35,131 bases of DNA from Thiocapsa sp. UBA6158 (GCF_002423035.1 NZ_DIUM01000138.1:1-35131), one strand, 5' to 3'. Positions 23,701 to 33,018 are shown, numbered from the stretch's first letter. Translations and numbers: made by a program. Notes: generated by a model from the letters alone, not told the origin.

Positions 23701-26598
23701 TCAACCCCTTGTGTCGCGGTCGCGTGCCTGCAGCCAGCGCTCAAGCTCCGCCGCCGGCATGGGCTTGGCATAGAGGTAGCCCTGGGCCGCGTCGCAGCCC
23801 ATGCTCTTCAGCGCTTGCGCCAGCCGCGCGTCCTCCACGCCTTCGGCGAGGGTGCGCAGGTTGAAGGCGCGCGCGATCTGGATCACGGCTTGCACGATCG
23901 CTCGGTCCTCGGCGTTGGTATGGAGGTCGGTGACGAACGACCGGTCGATCTTGAGCGTGTCGACCTTGAAGCGTTTCAGATAGGCCAGGCTCGAGTAGCC
24001 GGTGCCGAAGTCGTCGATGGACAACTGGATGCCGCACGCCTTCCAACGCTCGACCGCCTGTCGTACCGAGTCACCGTGCTCCAGCAGGATGGATTCGGTC
24101 AGCTCCAGCTCCAGTCGCCTCGGATCGAGCCCGCTGAGCGCGACCGCATCCAGGACCTGCTGCTCGAGATCGCCCTGCCTGAGCTGGACCGCCGAGAGGT
24201 TGACGGCCACGACCAGCCCCTCCCATCCGGCGCTGTGCCAAGCGGCAGCCTGCCGGCAGGCCTCGCGCAGGACCCAGTAACCGATCGGCACGATCAATCC
24301 GGTCTCCTCCGCGGTCCCCAAAAAGGCGCCCGGCATGATCAGACCCTGATCCGGCCGCTGCCAACGGATCAGTGCCTCGACCCCCACCACCTGACCGCTG
24401 CGCAAGTCGATCTGCGGCTGGTAGTGCAAGCGGAACTCCCGCCGCTCCAGGGCGAGGCGCAGGGCGTCGCGGGTCTCGATGAAGCTCCGCAGCCTGGCAT
24501 TCATTTGCGGCTCGTAGAAACGGTAGCTCTGCTGGCCAGTCCGCTTGGCCTCTGCCAGGGCGGCGTCGGCATGGTTCATCAGGGTCTCGGCATCGGTACC
24601 GTCGTCCGGATAGAGCGCGATACCGATGCAGAAGGAGACGTAGAGTGCCGCGTTATCGATGTGGAATGGCTGGGCGAGTATGTCGAGGATACGCTGGCTC
24701 ATGGCTTGGGCCTCGATGGCCGCCTGCTCGGGTGCCAATTCAGTCAGCACCAGCATGAACTCGTCCCCGCCGAGCCGACAGGGTCCGTCGGCCGAGCGCA
24801 GCTGCTCGGCCAGACGCTCGGCTGCCTGGATGAGCAGCGTGTCGCCGACCAGGTGTCCGTAGGTGTCGTTGAAGTATTTGAGCTTGTCCAGGTCCATGAA
24901 AAGCACTGCGAGGGCGCGACGGTGGGCCTTGGCGCCGAGCAGATACTGCGACAGACGCTCGCGGCCGAGCCGTCGGTTCGGCAGGCCGGTGAGTGCGTCG
25001 TGGTAGGCGAGATAATCAAGGTGCTCTTCGCTCTCGCGCAGCCGCGCTTGCGCCCGCTGACGCTCCGTGATGTCGATGATGAAACCGACGAAATACGCGA
25101 CCTCACCGTCCGCCTGCCGCTTGCAGCTCACCGCGAGGGCGCAGGGCACCGCGCTGCCGTCCTTGCGCATGAAGCGCTTATCCAGCCGATAGCCGTCGAT
25201 CTCCCCGGCGATGACACGCGCGTAGAGGGCCGTCTCCGCGTCCAGATCATCCGGATGCGTGATATCCCGCCAGCTCAACGCCTCAATCTCTTCCGACGCA
25301 TAGCCCAGCAGGCGACAGAGGTAGGCATTACAGGCGACGAGGCCTTCGCTCGGGGTGCTGATGGCCATGCCGACCAGGCCGAGGTCGAAGAAGGCGCGGA
25401 AGCGCTCCTCGCTCGCGCGCAGCGCGGCCGTGCGCGCACCGACCTTCGCCTCCAGCGAGGCATTGAGCGTGCGGATCTCCGCTTCCATGGCATGCCGCGC
25501 GGCCAGCGTTTGTCGAGCCGTATGCAGGTCTTCGTCACTGCGTTGTTGACCCCGGACCAAGACCCACACCAGGAGCGCCAGCAGCAGGCTGCTACTGGTG
25601 CCGGCAAGGGCGATCCAGAACGGCTTGCCCTGTCGCAGGCGCGCGTCGAACGCCGGGGTGGAGGTGAACCGCAGGGTCCAGACATGCCCTTGCAGCGGCA
25701 ACTGACGCAGCGTATGGAACGCGGGCGCCCCGGTCCGCTCGGCCTGACCCGAGCGAAACAGGCGCGCCTCCTCCCGCGGACGCTCGCCATCGAAGATCTC
25801 GATCCCGATGTCGACACTGAGGTGGCTCAGCTGCAGCTCCGGGGTCAGCGCCGCCTGCATCAGATCGCCCATGCGCAGGACCGAGCCGACCCAGCCTGTG
25901 AGCGCGGCACGGCGCTCGGCCACGGTGCTCGGGGTGCTGCCCTCACGATAGACCGGCACCAACAGGACGAAGCCCGGCTGCGCGTCGGCCGCGTCCTCCT
26001 GGCGCAGGATGACCTTCCCCGACAGGGCCGGCTCGCCGGTATCGCGCGCACGGGTCGCCGCGGCCCAGCGCACCGGCTCGGTTGCATTGTCATAGCCCAA
26101 GGCGCGCAGGTTGCTGCCGGACAACGGCTCGATGTAGACCACCGGGGTGTAGAACGCGCGCGCCCCGGGCGGGGTGATCGCATACTCAGCGAAGCCCTCG
26201 CGCCGCAGCTCGGCGACATGCGCCGCCTGCTCTTCCGCCGCGATCAGACGCACATAGCCCACGGCCTGGATGCCGGGATGACGCTGCGGAAGATGCAACG
26301 CCTGCACATAGCGTGCGAATTGCGCACGCGCGACCTGGGTCGACGCACCGAAGTGGGCGGCCACACCCAGCAGGATCTGGACGTTCGTCTCGAAATGCGC
26401 CTCGATCCTGTCGGTGACCTCATCGACGGTGAGCTTGAGCTCTGCCGCCAGCTGTCGGGTCAGCGTCTCGCGGCTGTGCTGCCAGGCCATCAGGCTGATC
26501 GCAAGCCCAAGCACGAGCACCAGCGCGGGCAGCAGAAACGTCCGCGGGCCGCGGGACCTGAGCAGACCTCGGGTCGCATCGATGATGGCGTCCAGCAC
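23701..26598 (-). CDS. CHASE-PAS-GGDEF-EAL bifunctional c-di-GMP protein, membrane
   Basis: 965 aa. Transmembrane helix 1 is near 22-40, and a periplasmic CHASE ligand-binding domain lies at about 60-240 (IQAVGYVRLIAAEEQ, SNLRALGYDNATEP). Helix 2 is near 327-348, PAS at 396-515, GGDEF at 525-690 and EAL at 700-950. The cyclase site is complete: MDLDKLKYFND, GGDEF at 610-614, and RxxD (RSAD) before it. The phosphodiesterase site is complete: EAL at 741-743, VNLSAVQL, ELTES, IDDFGTGYSS, KIDRSFV, AEGVED and QGYLYAKPMP. Both activities are possible, controlled by an external small molecule. It ends just before the PAS-GGDEF gene. Confidence 0.93.
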   Translation of the reverse strand: MLDAIIDATRGLLRSRGPRTFLLPALVLVLGLAISLMAWQHSRETLTRQLAAELKLTVDEVTDRIEAHFETNVQILLGVAAHFGASTQVARAQFARYVQALHLPQRHPGIQAVGYVRLIAAEEQAAHVAELRREGFAEYAITPPGARAFYTPVVYIEPLSGSNLRALGYDNATEPVRWAAATRARDTGEPALSGKVILRQEDAADAQPGFVLLVPVYREGSTPSTVAERRAALTGWVGSVLRMGDLMQAALTPELQLSHLSVDIGIEIFDGERPREEARLFRSGQAERTGAPAFHTLRQLPLQGHVWTLRFTSTPAFDARLRQGKPFWIALAGTSSSLLLALLVWVLVRGQQRSDEDLHTARQTLAARHAMEAEIRTLNASLEAKVGARTAALRASEERFRAFFDLGLVGMAISTPSEGLVACNAYLCRLLGYASEEIEALSWRDITHPDDLDAETALYARVIAGEIDGYRLDKRFMRKDGSAVPCALAVSCKRQADGEVAYFVGFIIDITERQRAQARLRESEEHLDYLAYHDALTGLPNRRLGRERLSQYLLGAKAHRRALAVLFMDLDKLKYFNDTYGHLVGDTLLIQAAERLAEQLRSADGPCRLGGDEFMLVLTELAPEQAAIEAQAMSQRILDILAQPFHIDNAALYVSFCIGIALYPDDGTDAETLMNHADAALAEAKRTGQQSYRFYEPQMNARLRSFIETRDALRLALERREFRLHYQPQIDLRSGQVVGVEALIRWQRPDQGLIMPGAFLGTAEETGLIVPIGYWVLREACRQAAAWHSAGWEGLVVAVNLSAVQLRQGDLEQQVLDAVALSGLDPRRLELELTESILLEHGDSVRQAVERWKACGIQLSIDDFGTGYSSLAYLKRFKVDTLKIDRSFVTDLHTNAEDRAIVQAVIQIARAFNLRTLAEGVEDARLAQALKSMGCDAAQGYLYAKPMPAAELERWLQARDRDTRG

Positions 26599-26656
26599 CC
26601 TGGGGTTCCTTGAAGATCAGTCAGGAGGATAGGATACTCGACCGCCGCCTCCGCAC

Positions 26657-28084
26657 CTATTCATGGCTCGGCCGCGTGGGGATCGGCGCGCGGAACCCAG
26701 TCGGCGACAGTGGGGCTGTCCCGTGTGCCTGCAGCCAGCGCTCAAGCTCGGGCGCCGGCATGGGCTTGGCATAGAGGTCGCCCCGGGCCGCGTCGCAGCC
26801 CATGCCCTGCAGCTGCTCGGCGATGGCAAGTGTCTCCACCCCTTCGGCGATGACGCGCAGCCCCGGGCTGCCTGCCATCTGGACCAGACCCACCCCGGGC
26901 CGCTGCCAGCGCAGCAGGGCCTCGACGCCGTCGACCGCGTCGGTGCGCAGATCGAGCTGCGGCTGTTAGTGCAGCTCGAAGGCCTATTGTTGCAGGGCCG
27001 GGGCGAGCGCCTCGCGGGTCTGCATGAAGCGCATCAGCGCGGCATTCATCTGCGCCTCGAAGCAACGGAACCGGTTCCGGCCGCCGCGCTCGGCCTCACG
27101 CAGGGCGATGCTGGCATTGAGCATGCGACCAGCCGTAGTGCCGGCAGGCCTGGTCGTCGACCGCGAGGAAGCGGCCCTGCAGATCGATGATGAAGATGGG
27201 GTCTGCCGCGCTGTTGAAGAGCATGCGGTACTGCTCTTCGCTGGCCTGAAGTGCCGCGCTCGCGGCGCGGATCTCGGCGGTGCGCGCCTGCACCTGGCGC
27301 TCGAGATCGGCGCTCAAGGCACGATAGCGCTGCTCGCTCGCGCGCAGCTGATGCTCAGCGCGCGTGCGCGCGGTGATGTCGAGCATCACGCTCAGCAGAT
27401 AGGCGCGGCCCTGGCTGCGGATCAGCTCGCCGGAGAAGAGGCCGTCGAGGAGCGTCCCGTCCTTGCAGCGGACCTTGAGCTCTGCGTTGCTGATGCGCTC
27501 CCCTGCCACGAGCTGCTGCACCAGGCGCTGCTGCGCCTCCTGCTCGGCGCTCAGGTCCTTGATGAGGGAGTAGATGCAGTCGGCGCCGTTCCAGCGGCCC
27601 GGCCAGATGCGGGTCTCCACGGGCACCAAAGCGCCATCCTTGGCGATCAGGGGCAGCGGACAGTGCTGACGCTCGCCGCGCAGCATGGCGGCAAAGATGT
27701 CCCCGGCCTCGGCGCGCAGCTCGGGGCCTCGATCATCCCTTCGCCCACATCGGCCGCCAAATGCGTAGTCAGGCCATCCTGGCCTGACAGAATCAGGGCT
27801 GGAAGCCCTGACTACGCAGGGACCGCAAGCAGTTGGACCAAACGATGATCAAGGCCCAGCTCGGCGGGATGCAGGTCGAGCACCTGCAGCTGGCTCAGCT
27901 CGGCGCGGCTGTAGCCGAGGATGCGCTGGCAGGCCTGGTTGGCATACAGGATGCGGCCCGCGGGGGTGACCACCAGGATGATGTCGCCGACGGTCTCGAA
28001 GAAGGTCTGAAAGTTGGCGGCGAGCTCGCGCAGCGCCTGCGCGGGGTGCTCGCCCTCGGCCACGTCGATTGTCAGCTCTTCCAC
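26657..28084 (-). pseudogene. broken PAS-PAS-GGDEF-EAL gene
   Basis: Starts at a GTG (28084) with an AGGAGAG site: VEELTIDVAEGEHPAQALRE, then a PAS domain (GDIILVVTPAGRILYANQAC). A 55-bp palindromic insertion interrupts it at 27763-27817. A second frame continues with PAS/PAC (RGERQHCPLPLIAKDGALVP to about 27120). Sequence then jumps to the end of a GGDEF domain (LREAERGGRNRFRCFEAQMN), has in-frame stops near 26966-26990, and resumes with an EAL N-terminus (GVEALLRWQRPG). It is joined directly to the EAL C-terminus (VIAEGVETLAIAEQLQGMGC). The catalytic middles of both domains are missing. Its 3' part closely resembles the intact 965-aa neighbour, pointing to past duplication. Confidence 0.8.
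27763..27817. repeat. 55-bp double-hairpin palindrome inserted in the PAS pseudogene
   Basis: The ends GCGTAGTCAGG and CCTGACTACGC are perfect inverted repeats. Inside are two hairpins, CAGGCCA-TCC-TGGCCTG and CAGGGCT-GGA-AGCCCTG. The layout is that of a REP doublet or a non-autonomous element mobilised by a REP-associated transposase. It breaks the coding frame here. No second copy was seen in the window. Confidence 0.65.
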
Positions 28085-28174
28085 GCGCTTCTCTCCTGCA
28101 TCACGCAAGCGCCAGTTTCCTACGCGACATGATAAGGCTCAATCGAGCAGACCGGCACACACGTCGGCCGCGGC

Positions 28175-30766
28175 CTAGAGACCATCAGAATGACCAGGAT
28201 GCGTCTGGTGAAAGGTCTCCAATACCTGCTCGCCGCAACGCTCCTGACGGCACCCCTCTTGCGTCTCCTCCGCTGTCCGGGATCCCTGCGTTGCGACGGG
28301 CTGCAGAAACGCGCCGATCATCGCCTTCAGTTGTTGCAGCTCGATGGGCTTGCTCAGATGGGCATTCATGCCCGCGGCGCGGGCCTGCTCGACGTGCTCG
28401 GAGAAGGCGTTGGCGGTCAGCGCGATGATGGGCACCTCGGCATCCAGGGCGCGGATGCGCCGCGCGGCCTCGTAGCCGTCCATGACCGGCATCTGCAGGT
28501 CCATCAGGATCAGCTCCGGGGGACCGTCGCCGGCCGCGGCGTCGATGAGGGTCTGAAACCGCTCGAGCGCCTGCGCGCCATTGTCGGCGACCTCGATCTG
28601 CAGCCCGGTATCGGCCAGCAGACCGCAGACGATCTGCTGGTTGATGGCGTTGTCCTCCACCAACAGGATACGCCGGCCCGCGAGCGAATCCTCAAGGGCC
28701 GGGTCCGCCCCGGACGGGGCCTGTGGCTCGCGACCGGTTGGCGACATGGCCTCGGCATGGGTCACGCAAGCGCCTGCATCGACCGATGTCCCGGCGAGCG
28801 CCGCGACCGGCTCCGCGGCGATCTCGAAGCGAAAGCAGCTGCCTTGGCCGGGATGGCTCTCGAGCGCGATCCGCCCGCCCATCAGCTCGATCAACTGTTG
28901 AGTCACGACCAGCCCGAGGCCGGTGCCGCCGAATTGGCGCGTCGTGCTGTCGTCGGCCTGGGAAAAGGCCTGAAACAAGCGCTGTTGTTGTTCGGCGCTG
29001 ATGCCGATGCCGGTGTCCGCGACCTCGAAACACAGCCGTCCGTCTTCCCCGCAGAGGCCACCGGGGCGCACGCGCAGGCGCACCTCGCCCTGGTGCGTAA
29101 ATTTGATGGCATTGCCCAGCAGGTTGGTGAGGACCTGCTTGAGCCGCAGCGGGTCGCCGCGGTACTGGGTGGCCATGACGGGATCGATCTCGATGCCGAA
29201 ATCGAGGCCTTTGGTGCGCGCGCTCAGCTCGAGCAACTGACGCACGTCCTCGACCGCACGGCGCAGATCGAAGGGAATCCGTTCCACGGCCAGCCGGCCG
29301 GCCTCGATCTTGGACAGGTCCAGGATGTCGTTGAGGATGCCGAGCAGGGAGCGCGCCAGCCCCTCGAGCTTTTGCAGCTCCTGGCGCTGTCCGGGCTCCA
29401 GCGCGCCGCGCAGCAGCAGCTGCGCCAGCCCGATGATGCCGGTCATGGGTGTGCGAATCTCATGACTCATGTTGGCCAGGAACAGGCTCTTGGCCTGGTT
29501 GGCGTCCTCGGCGGCGGCACGCGCCTGGCTGAGTTCGGCGGTGCGTGCGGCAACCAGCTCTTCCAGGTGGTCGCGGTAGCGCGCCACGATGGCCGAGAGC
29601 TTGCGCTCGGCAATGAGCGCGCTGGCCAAGCGCGACACCAGCACGACCCCGAGGAGCAGAAACACCGCCGTGAAGGCATAGGTCGCCCAGTAGATGCCTT
29701 CGAAGGAAGCGCGTCCGCCCAGGCGGAGCAGGTCGAGCACGCTGGCGACCAGCAGCGCGCTGGTGGTGAAGGTCACCATGACATGCATGGGCTGGCGCGA
29801 GCGCCAGGACCAGCGGAGCATGGCAACGGTCAATGCGATCGTGGCCGCACCCAGGGGGAGATAGAGGCCCAGGACGACCCAGCGGTCGTTGCCGCTCAGC
29901 CAGGTCGCCACGGGCATCAGCACGGCATAGCCGATCAGGACCGCCTTGAGGCGACCGTGGGCGCGGCCGAAGAAGGCCAGGAGCATGAGCAAGAACAGCG
30001 GCGCCGTGACCATGCGGATGGAAAACACGAACCAACTGTAGAGTTCGGCGCCGATCGGCACCGCGGCGACCAGGACGTTGAGATTGCTCAGGGCATTGGC
30101 AACGGCGCAGAGACCGAACCAGAGATACAGCGGCTCGGAGCGCAAGATCCAGGCCAGCGCCAAGGCCAACAGCCCCAGCGACAAGACGACCCAGGTCAGG
30201 GCGCGCAGCGACTCCACCTGCCACAGATGACGTTGCAGGTAAGGACCGCGATACAAGGCGTCAGCGGGCCCCACCTGCACCGGCGAGAGGCCGTTCATCT
30301 GCCGGTCGTTGACGTAGAGCTCGATGGCGATCTGGTTGTCGCCGGCGCGCCAAAGCGCGGGCGGCGGCACGAACAGGCTCGGCTGATGCAGACAGCGCAG
30401 GTCTTCCAGGGCGCCGATGGCGCAGGCGCCGACCACGACGCCGTTCAGGCTGAGCTGACCCGACACACTGAGCTTTGGGATGTAAACGCCCAAGGCTTCC
30501 GCCGGGGCCGCGTCCAGGTGGAGGGACAGCTGGTAGCGCACCCGCCCGCCACCGGGCGGGATCTGCGCCGCGCTCAGGACATGGGGCAGCGTCACCTGAC
30601 TTGCGCCAGCCGGGCTGAGCAAGGTGGCCGCGTTCAGCGTCTGGGTGTCTGCCGAAGCGTCCGGCGCCGAGCCCGCCATGACGCCCAACAGCAAGACGCT
30701 CCCCGGGAGCCACGACGAGAAGAGACGCGGAGCTTGGCGTGTGTGGCGAGGCTGGATCGTCTGCAT
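28175..30766 (-). CDS. hybrid sensor histidine kinase, 7TM-DISM type
   Basis: 863 aa. A signal peptide spans about 1-39. A periplasmic jelly-roll-like domain (about 45-180, often carbohydrate- or ligand-binding in this class) is followed by seven or so membrane helices (185-390) and a short coiled coil. HisKA carries His435 in NMSHEIRTPMTG. The HATPase (540-655) has NLLGNAIKFT, DTGIGIS and GGTGLGL. A receiver domain (705-825) has Asp756 in LILMDLQMPVMDG and Lys in SKP. No HPt domain or separate response regulator is in the window, so the phosphorelay partner is unknown. It is the first gene of the minus-strand signalling cluster. The start has no strong ribosome site. Confidence 0.92.
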   Translation of the reverse strand: MQTIQPRHTRQAPRLFSSWLPGSVLLLGVMAGSAPDASADTQTLNAATLLSPAGASQVTLPHVLSAAQIPPGGGRVRYQLSLHLDAAPAEALGVYIPKLSVSGQLSLNGVVVGACAIGALEDLRCLHQPSLFVPPPALWRAGDNQIAIELYVNDRQMNGLSPVQVGPADALYRGPYLQRHLWQVESLRALTWVVLSLGLLALALAWILRSEPLYLWFGLCAVANALSNLNVLVAAVPIGAELYSWFVFSIRMVTAPLFLLMLLAFFGRAHGRLKAVLIGYAVLMPVATWLSGNDRWVVLGLYLPLGAATIALTVAMLRWSWRSRQPMHVMVTFTTSALLVASVLDLLRLGGRASFEGIYWATYAFTAVFLLLGVVLVSRLASALIAERKLSAIVARYRDHLEELVAARTAELSQARAAAEDANQAKSLFLANMSHEIRTPMTGIIGLAQLLLRGALEPGQRQELQKLEGLARSLLGILNDILDLSKIEAGRLAVERIPFDLRRAVEDVRQLLELSARTKGLDFGIEIDPVMATQYRGDPLRLKQVLTNLLGNAIKFTHQGEVRLRVRPGGLCGEDGRLCFEVADTGIGISAEQQQRLFQAFSQADDSTTRQFGGTGLGLVVTQQLIELMGGRIALESHPGQGSCFRFEIAAEPVAALAGTSVDAGACVTHAEAMSPTGREPQAPSGADPALEDSLAGRRILLVEDNAINQQIVCGLLADTGLQIEVADNGAQALERFQTLIDAAAGDGPPELILMDLQMPVMDGYEAARRIRALDAEVPIIALTANAFSEHVEQARAAGMNAHLSKPIELQQLKAMIGAFLQPVATQGSRTAEETQEGCRQERCGEQVLETFHQTHPGHSDGL

Positions 30767-30968
30767 GGATTGCTGTCACTGGCTTTGCGGAAGGCTCTTT
30801 TGCAGTTGGTGCGCGCGCTGAGGCGATGCTGCCCCGCGCAGGTTGGCGTGTCGCAGGCCAGCCCCGGGGCCGACCGGTGACCAGAATCGCGCTAAACGAG
30901 CCACACTGCTGGTGTATCCTACACAGCGCTCGGGCATCCAACCATCTTGAACCGATCCTATTCGTCCA

Positions 30969-31862
30969 ATGACTCGTCTGCTTCGCTGCATGTTGCTCCT
31001 GATATCGAGCGCGGCCCCCCTCGCGCCGGCCCATGCCATCGACCTGGTTCCCCAAGACGTGATACCGCCCCCGCCCGGGTTGAACACGGTGCAGTTGACC
31101 TACAGCTCAAGCGAGCGGGGCGATCTCTACCGCGAAGGCAAACGACAGGCCAGCGATACGCGGCTGGACGTCGACCAGATCACGCTGCGCATTGGTCACG
31201 CCTTCCAGTGGGGTCGACGTCCCGCGTATGTCTACGCCCAGGTGGCGCGCAGTCGCGTCGATCCCGGCGGGTCGCTGCAGGCGGTCGACGCGAATACCGG
31301 CATTGGCGACCTGGGTCTCATGCTGGCGACCTGGCCCTACGTGAACCGCGAGGCCGAACGCTATGCCGGTGTCGCGGCCTATCTGAGCCTGCCCACGGGC
31401 TCCTATGATCCGCTGAAGACGGTCGGCGTGAACACCAACGCGGGCCAGAACCGGTTTGCCGGGGCGCTGCAGGCGGGCTACGGGCAACGGCTGCGTGGCC
31501 CGCTCGCCTGGATGATCGCGGGCGATGTCGCCTGGTTCGGTGACAACGGCGCGTACTTCGGCCCGAACCCGACAGAGGAAACCCTGAGTCAGCGGCCGAT
31601 CGTCAGCACCCAAACGGCGCTCACCTACAGCGTCAACCACTGGGCATCGCTCGGCTTGAGCTATTTCTACAACACCGGCGGCGAGACCCGGCTCGGCCAA
31701 TCCGGTTGGGACAATCGGATCAACCTGCATCGCTACGGCGCCAACGCGCAGGTGCGGCTACCGTTCGGCCGCCTGACCATCGAATACGGCGGGGATATCA
31801 CCACCGACAGCGGCCTGCTCGAAGAGGCGCGCTGGGCGGTGAGGCTGACCAGCATTTTCTGA
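30969..31862 (+). CDS. outer-membrane beta-barrel protein, phenol MetA-pathway/transporter type
   Basis: 297 aa with a signal peptide (1-23, ending APAHA before IDLVPQD). The remainder consists of alternating-polarity strands with short turns, and a final Phe (RLTSIF), as in outer-membrane barrels. Segments such as GIGDLGLMLATWPY, YLSLPTGSYD and ALTYSVNHWASLGLSYFYNT fit the 'MetA-pathway of phenol degradation' transporter family. The family's substrates are poorly defined and no aromatic-degradation genes are nearby, so the cargo is unknown. It is divergent from the hybrid kinase gene, which might regulate it. Confidence 0.82.
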   Translation: MTRLLRCMLLLISSAAPLAPAHAIDLVPQDVIPPPPGLNTVQLTYSSSERGDLYREGKRQASDTRLDVDQITLRIGHAFQWGRRPAYVYAQVARSRVDPGGSLQAVDANTGIGDLGLMLATWPYVNREAERYAGVAAYLSLPTGSYDPLKTVGVNTNAGQNRFAGALQAGYGQRLRGPLAWMIAGDVAWFGDNGAYFGPNPTEETLSQRPIVSTQTALTYSVNHWASLGLSYFYNTGGETRLGQSGWDNRINLHRYGANAQVRLPFGRLTIEYGGDITTDSGLLEEARWAVRLTSIF

Positions 31863-32185
31863 TGCAAGGCCCACTCGATCGGCATTTCCCGTGCGGCAGC
31901 GCAGCCCTGAGCCGTCTTGTGCTGGGCCTGCAGCCAGCGTCCCCGCTCAGGCGTCCGCGGCGGCCCGATGTCGAAGCCGCCCGGCGACAACCGCCCCGAT
32001 CACGCACAGGACGGATCCTCCGGCGTCCAATCCCGCCTGCGCCGGGCGGCGAAGCCGATGATGGCGGCCGACAGCAGATTCACGACGATCGCCAGGCGTG
32101 GCAGTGCGGCCTTCACCCAGCCGGTGAGCCGTCAGACGAGCGCGATCGTCAAGACCGTCAAGACCTTGCATGAAGCACGAAGCGG
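31863..32185. other. 323-bp stretch with a possible small decayed membrane-protein frame
   Basis: No intact gene. On the minus strand one frame reads QVLTVLTIALV, a stop, then RLTGWVKAALPRLAIVVNLL and SAAIIGFAARRRRDWTPED, ending in a stop. It contains one hydrophobic helix, is unrecognised, and may be the tail of a mobile-element gene. It adjoins the right 16-bp edge motif. Confidence 0.35.
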
Positions 32186-32800
32186 TCAACTGCCGGATCT
32201 AGGTTTAAAGTAGATGCGTCGCTCGGTCACGACGGCGTCGAGCGGGATATCCCAGGGGGCAGGCGCGATCGTCTCGATGCGCTGGCACTCGTGCGCAACG
32301 CCGATGAGTCGTGGTCGTCGCCAGAATCGGCGGCCCTTCAGATAGGCCAGGGTGCGGTCGTAGTAGCCGCCGCCCATGCCGATGCGATTGCAGGCGCTGT
32401 CGAATCCCACCAGCGGGACCAGGATCTGGTCGAGGTGGCGAGCGGGGCGGATGTGCCGGCCGCGCCGCGTGGGCTCGGGGATGCCGAAGCGATTGGGGCG
32501 CATCGTCTCGCCGGCGATCCAACGCACAAAGCGGAGTTTGACCCGGGATCGGCCCTCGATCCGTTTGCCCAAGACCGGGAGATAGACCGCTTTTCCGTCC
32601 GCTAGCGCGTCGTTCAGCACGGGGCGCGGATCGAGCTCGCCATCGGCCGGCCAATAGGCCGCAATCCGGCGGGCGCGCCGAAAGCGTATCTCGCGACGAA
32701 GCAGTCGAGCGACGAGACGCGAATGATTGCGTTGCGAGCGGCTGCTCAAGGCTCGGCGGCTTGCACGCAGCGCTCGGCGAAGGAGTTTTGGATGAGGCAT
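32186..32800 (-). CDS. fau: 5-formyltetrahydrofolate cyclo-ligase
   Basis: An ATP-dependent enzyme returning 5-formyl-THF to 5,10-methenyl-THF (E. coli YgfA/Fau). 204 aa from the ATG at 32800. Motifs: AAYWPADGELDPRPV (substrate loop), YLPVLG, and GMGGGYYDRTLAYL (the nucleotide-binding glycine signature), ending VVTERRIYF. The frame is open upstream to a TTG, but that would lie inside the 6S RNA. It is directly downstream of ssrS, as in E. coli, where the two are co-transcribed and processed. The last codons (PRSGS) are encoded by the 16-bp edge motif. Confidence 0.95.
   Translation of the reverse strand: MPHPKLLRRALRASRRALSSRSQRNHSRLVARLLRREIRFRRARRIAAYWPADGELDPRPVLNDALADGKAVYLPVLGKRIEGRSRVKLRFVRWIAGETMRPNRFGIPEPTRRGRHIRPARHLDQILVPLVGFDSACNRIGMGGGYYDRTLAYLKGRRFWRRPRLIGVAHECQRIETIAPAPWDIPLDAVVTERRIYFKPRSGS
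32190..32205 (-). repeat. 16-bp edge motif, right copy (inverted)
   Basis: CTGCCGGATCTAGGTT, the exact reverse complement of 17121-17136. It lies at the extreme 3' end of fau, 2 bp before its stop codon. Confidence 0.5.
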
Positions 32801-32815
32801 TGCGGGAGTCAAAAA

Positions 32816-33009
32816 GGGGACATCCCCCGCCTGTGCCGTTGCAGACCTTTGTTCTTGAACCAAGAGGTTCAAGTGGGGACACTTGGTTCGGCTTCAGGCT
32901 TCCCGCTCGAAGGCGGACTTGCACAACAGCCTCACTTCCATGTCCCCAGGGCAGTGATTAGGCTCAAGAAATTACCCAGGCCACTGTCGGACACTGCAGG
33001 GGATGTCTT
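32816..33009 (-). ncRNA. ssrS: 6S RNA
   Basis: About 190 nt. It sequesters sigma70 RNA polymerase by mimicking an open promoter. The terminal stem is GACATCCCC (33007-32999) with GGGGATGTC (32827-32819), a perfect 9 bp. The 3' side carries the conserved CTTGAACC-TCT-TGGTTCAAG hairpin followed by a CTGCAACGGCACAGG-like strand, closely matching E. coli 6S (CTTGAACCAAGGGTTCAAG, CAGCCTGCGG). The position between zapA and fau is the conserved ssrS locus. A short T-run follows the 3' end on this strand. Confidence 0.9.
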
Positions 33010-33018
33010 AGGCAGAAG

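Noticed and set aside
22328..23773. 481-residue plus-strand open frame
   Set aside because: Antisense of the PAS-GGDEF cyclase gene.
23650..26613. 987-residue plus-strand open frame
   Set aside because: Mirror of the CHASE-PAS-GGDEF-EAL gene, caused by high GC at third codon positions.
28190..30880. 896-residue plus-strand open frame
   Set aside because: Mirror of the hybrid histidine kinase gene, with low-complexity composition and no domain.
32801..32872. Longer fau start at a TTG
   Set aside because: It would translate the 3' part of 6S RNA; the ATG at 32800 gives the normal family N-terminus.
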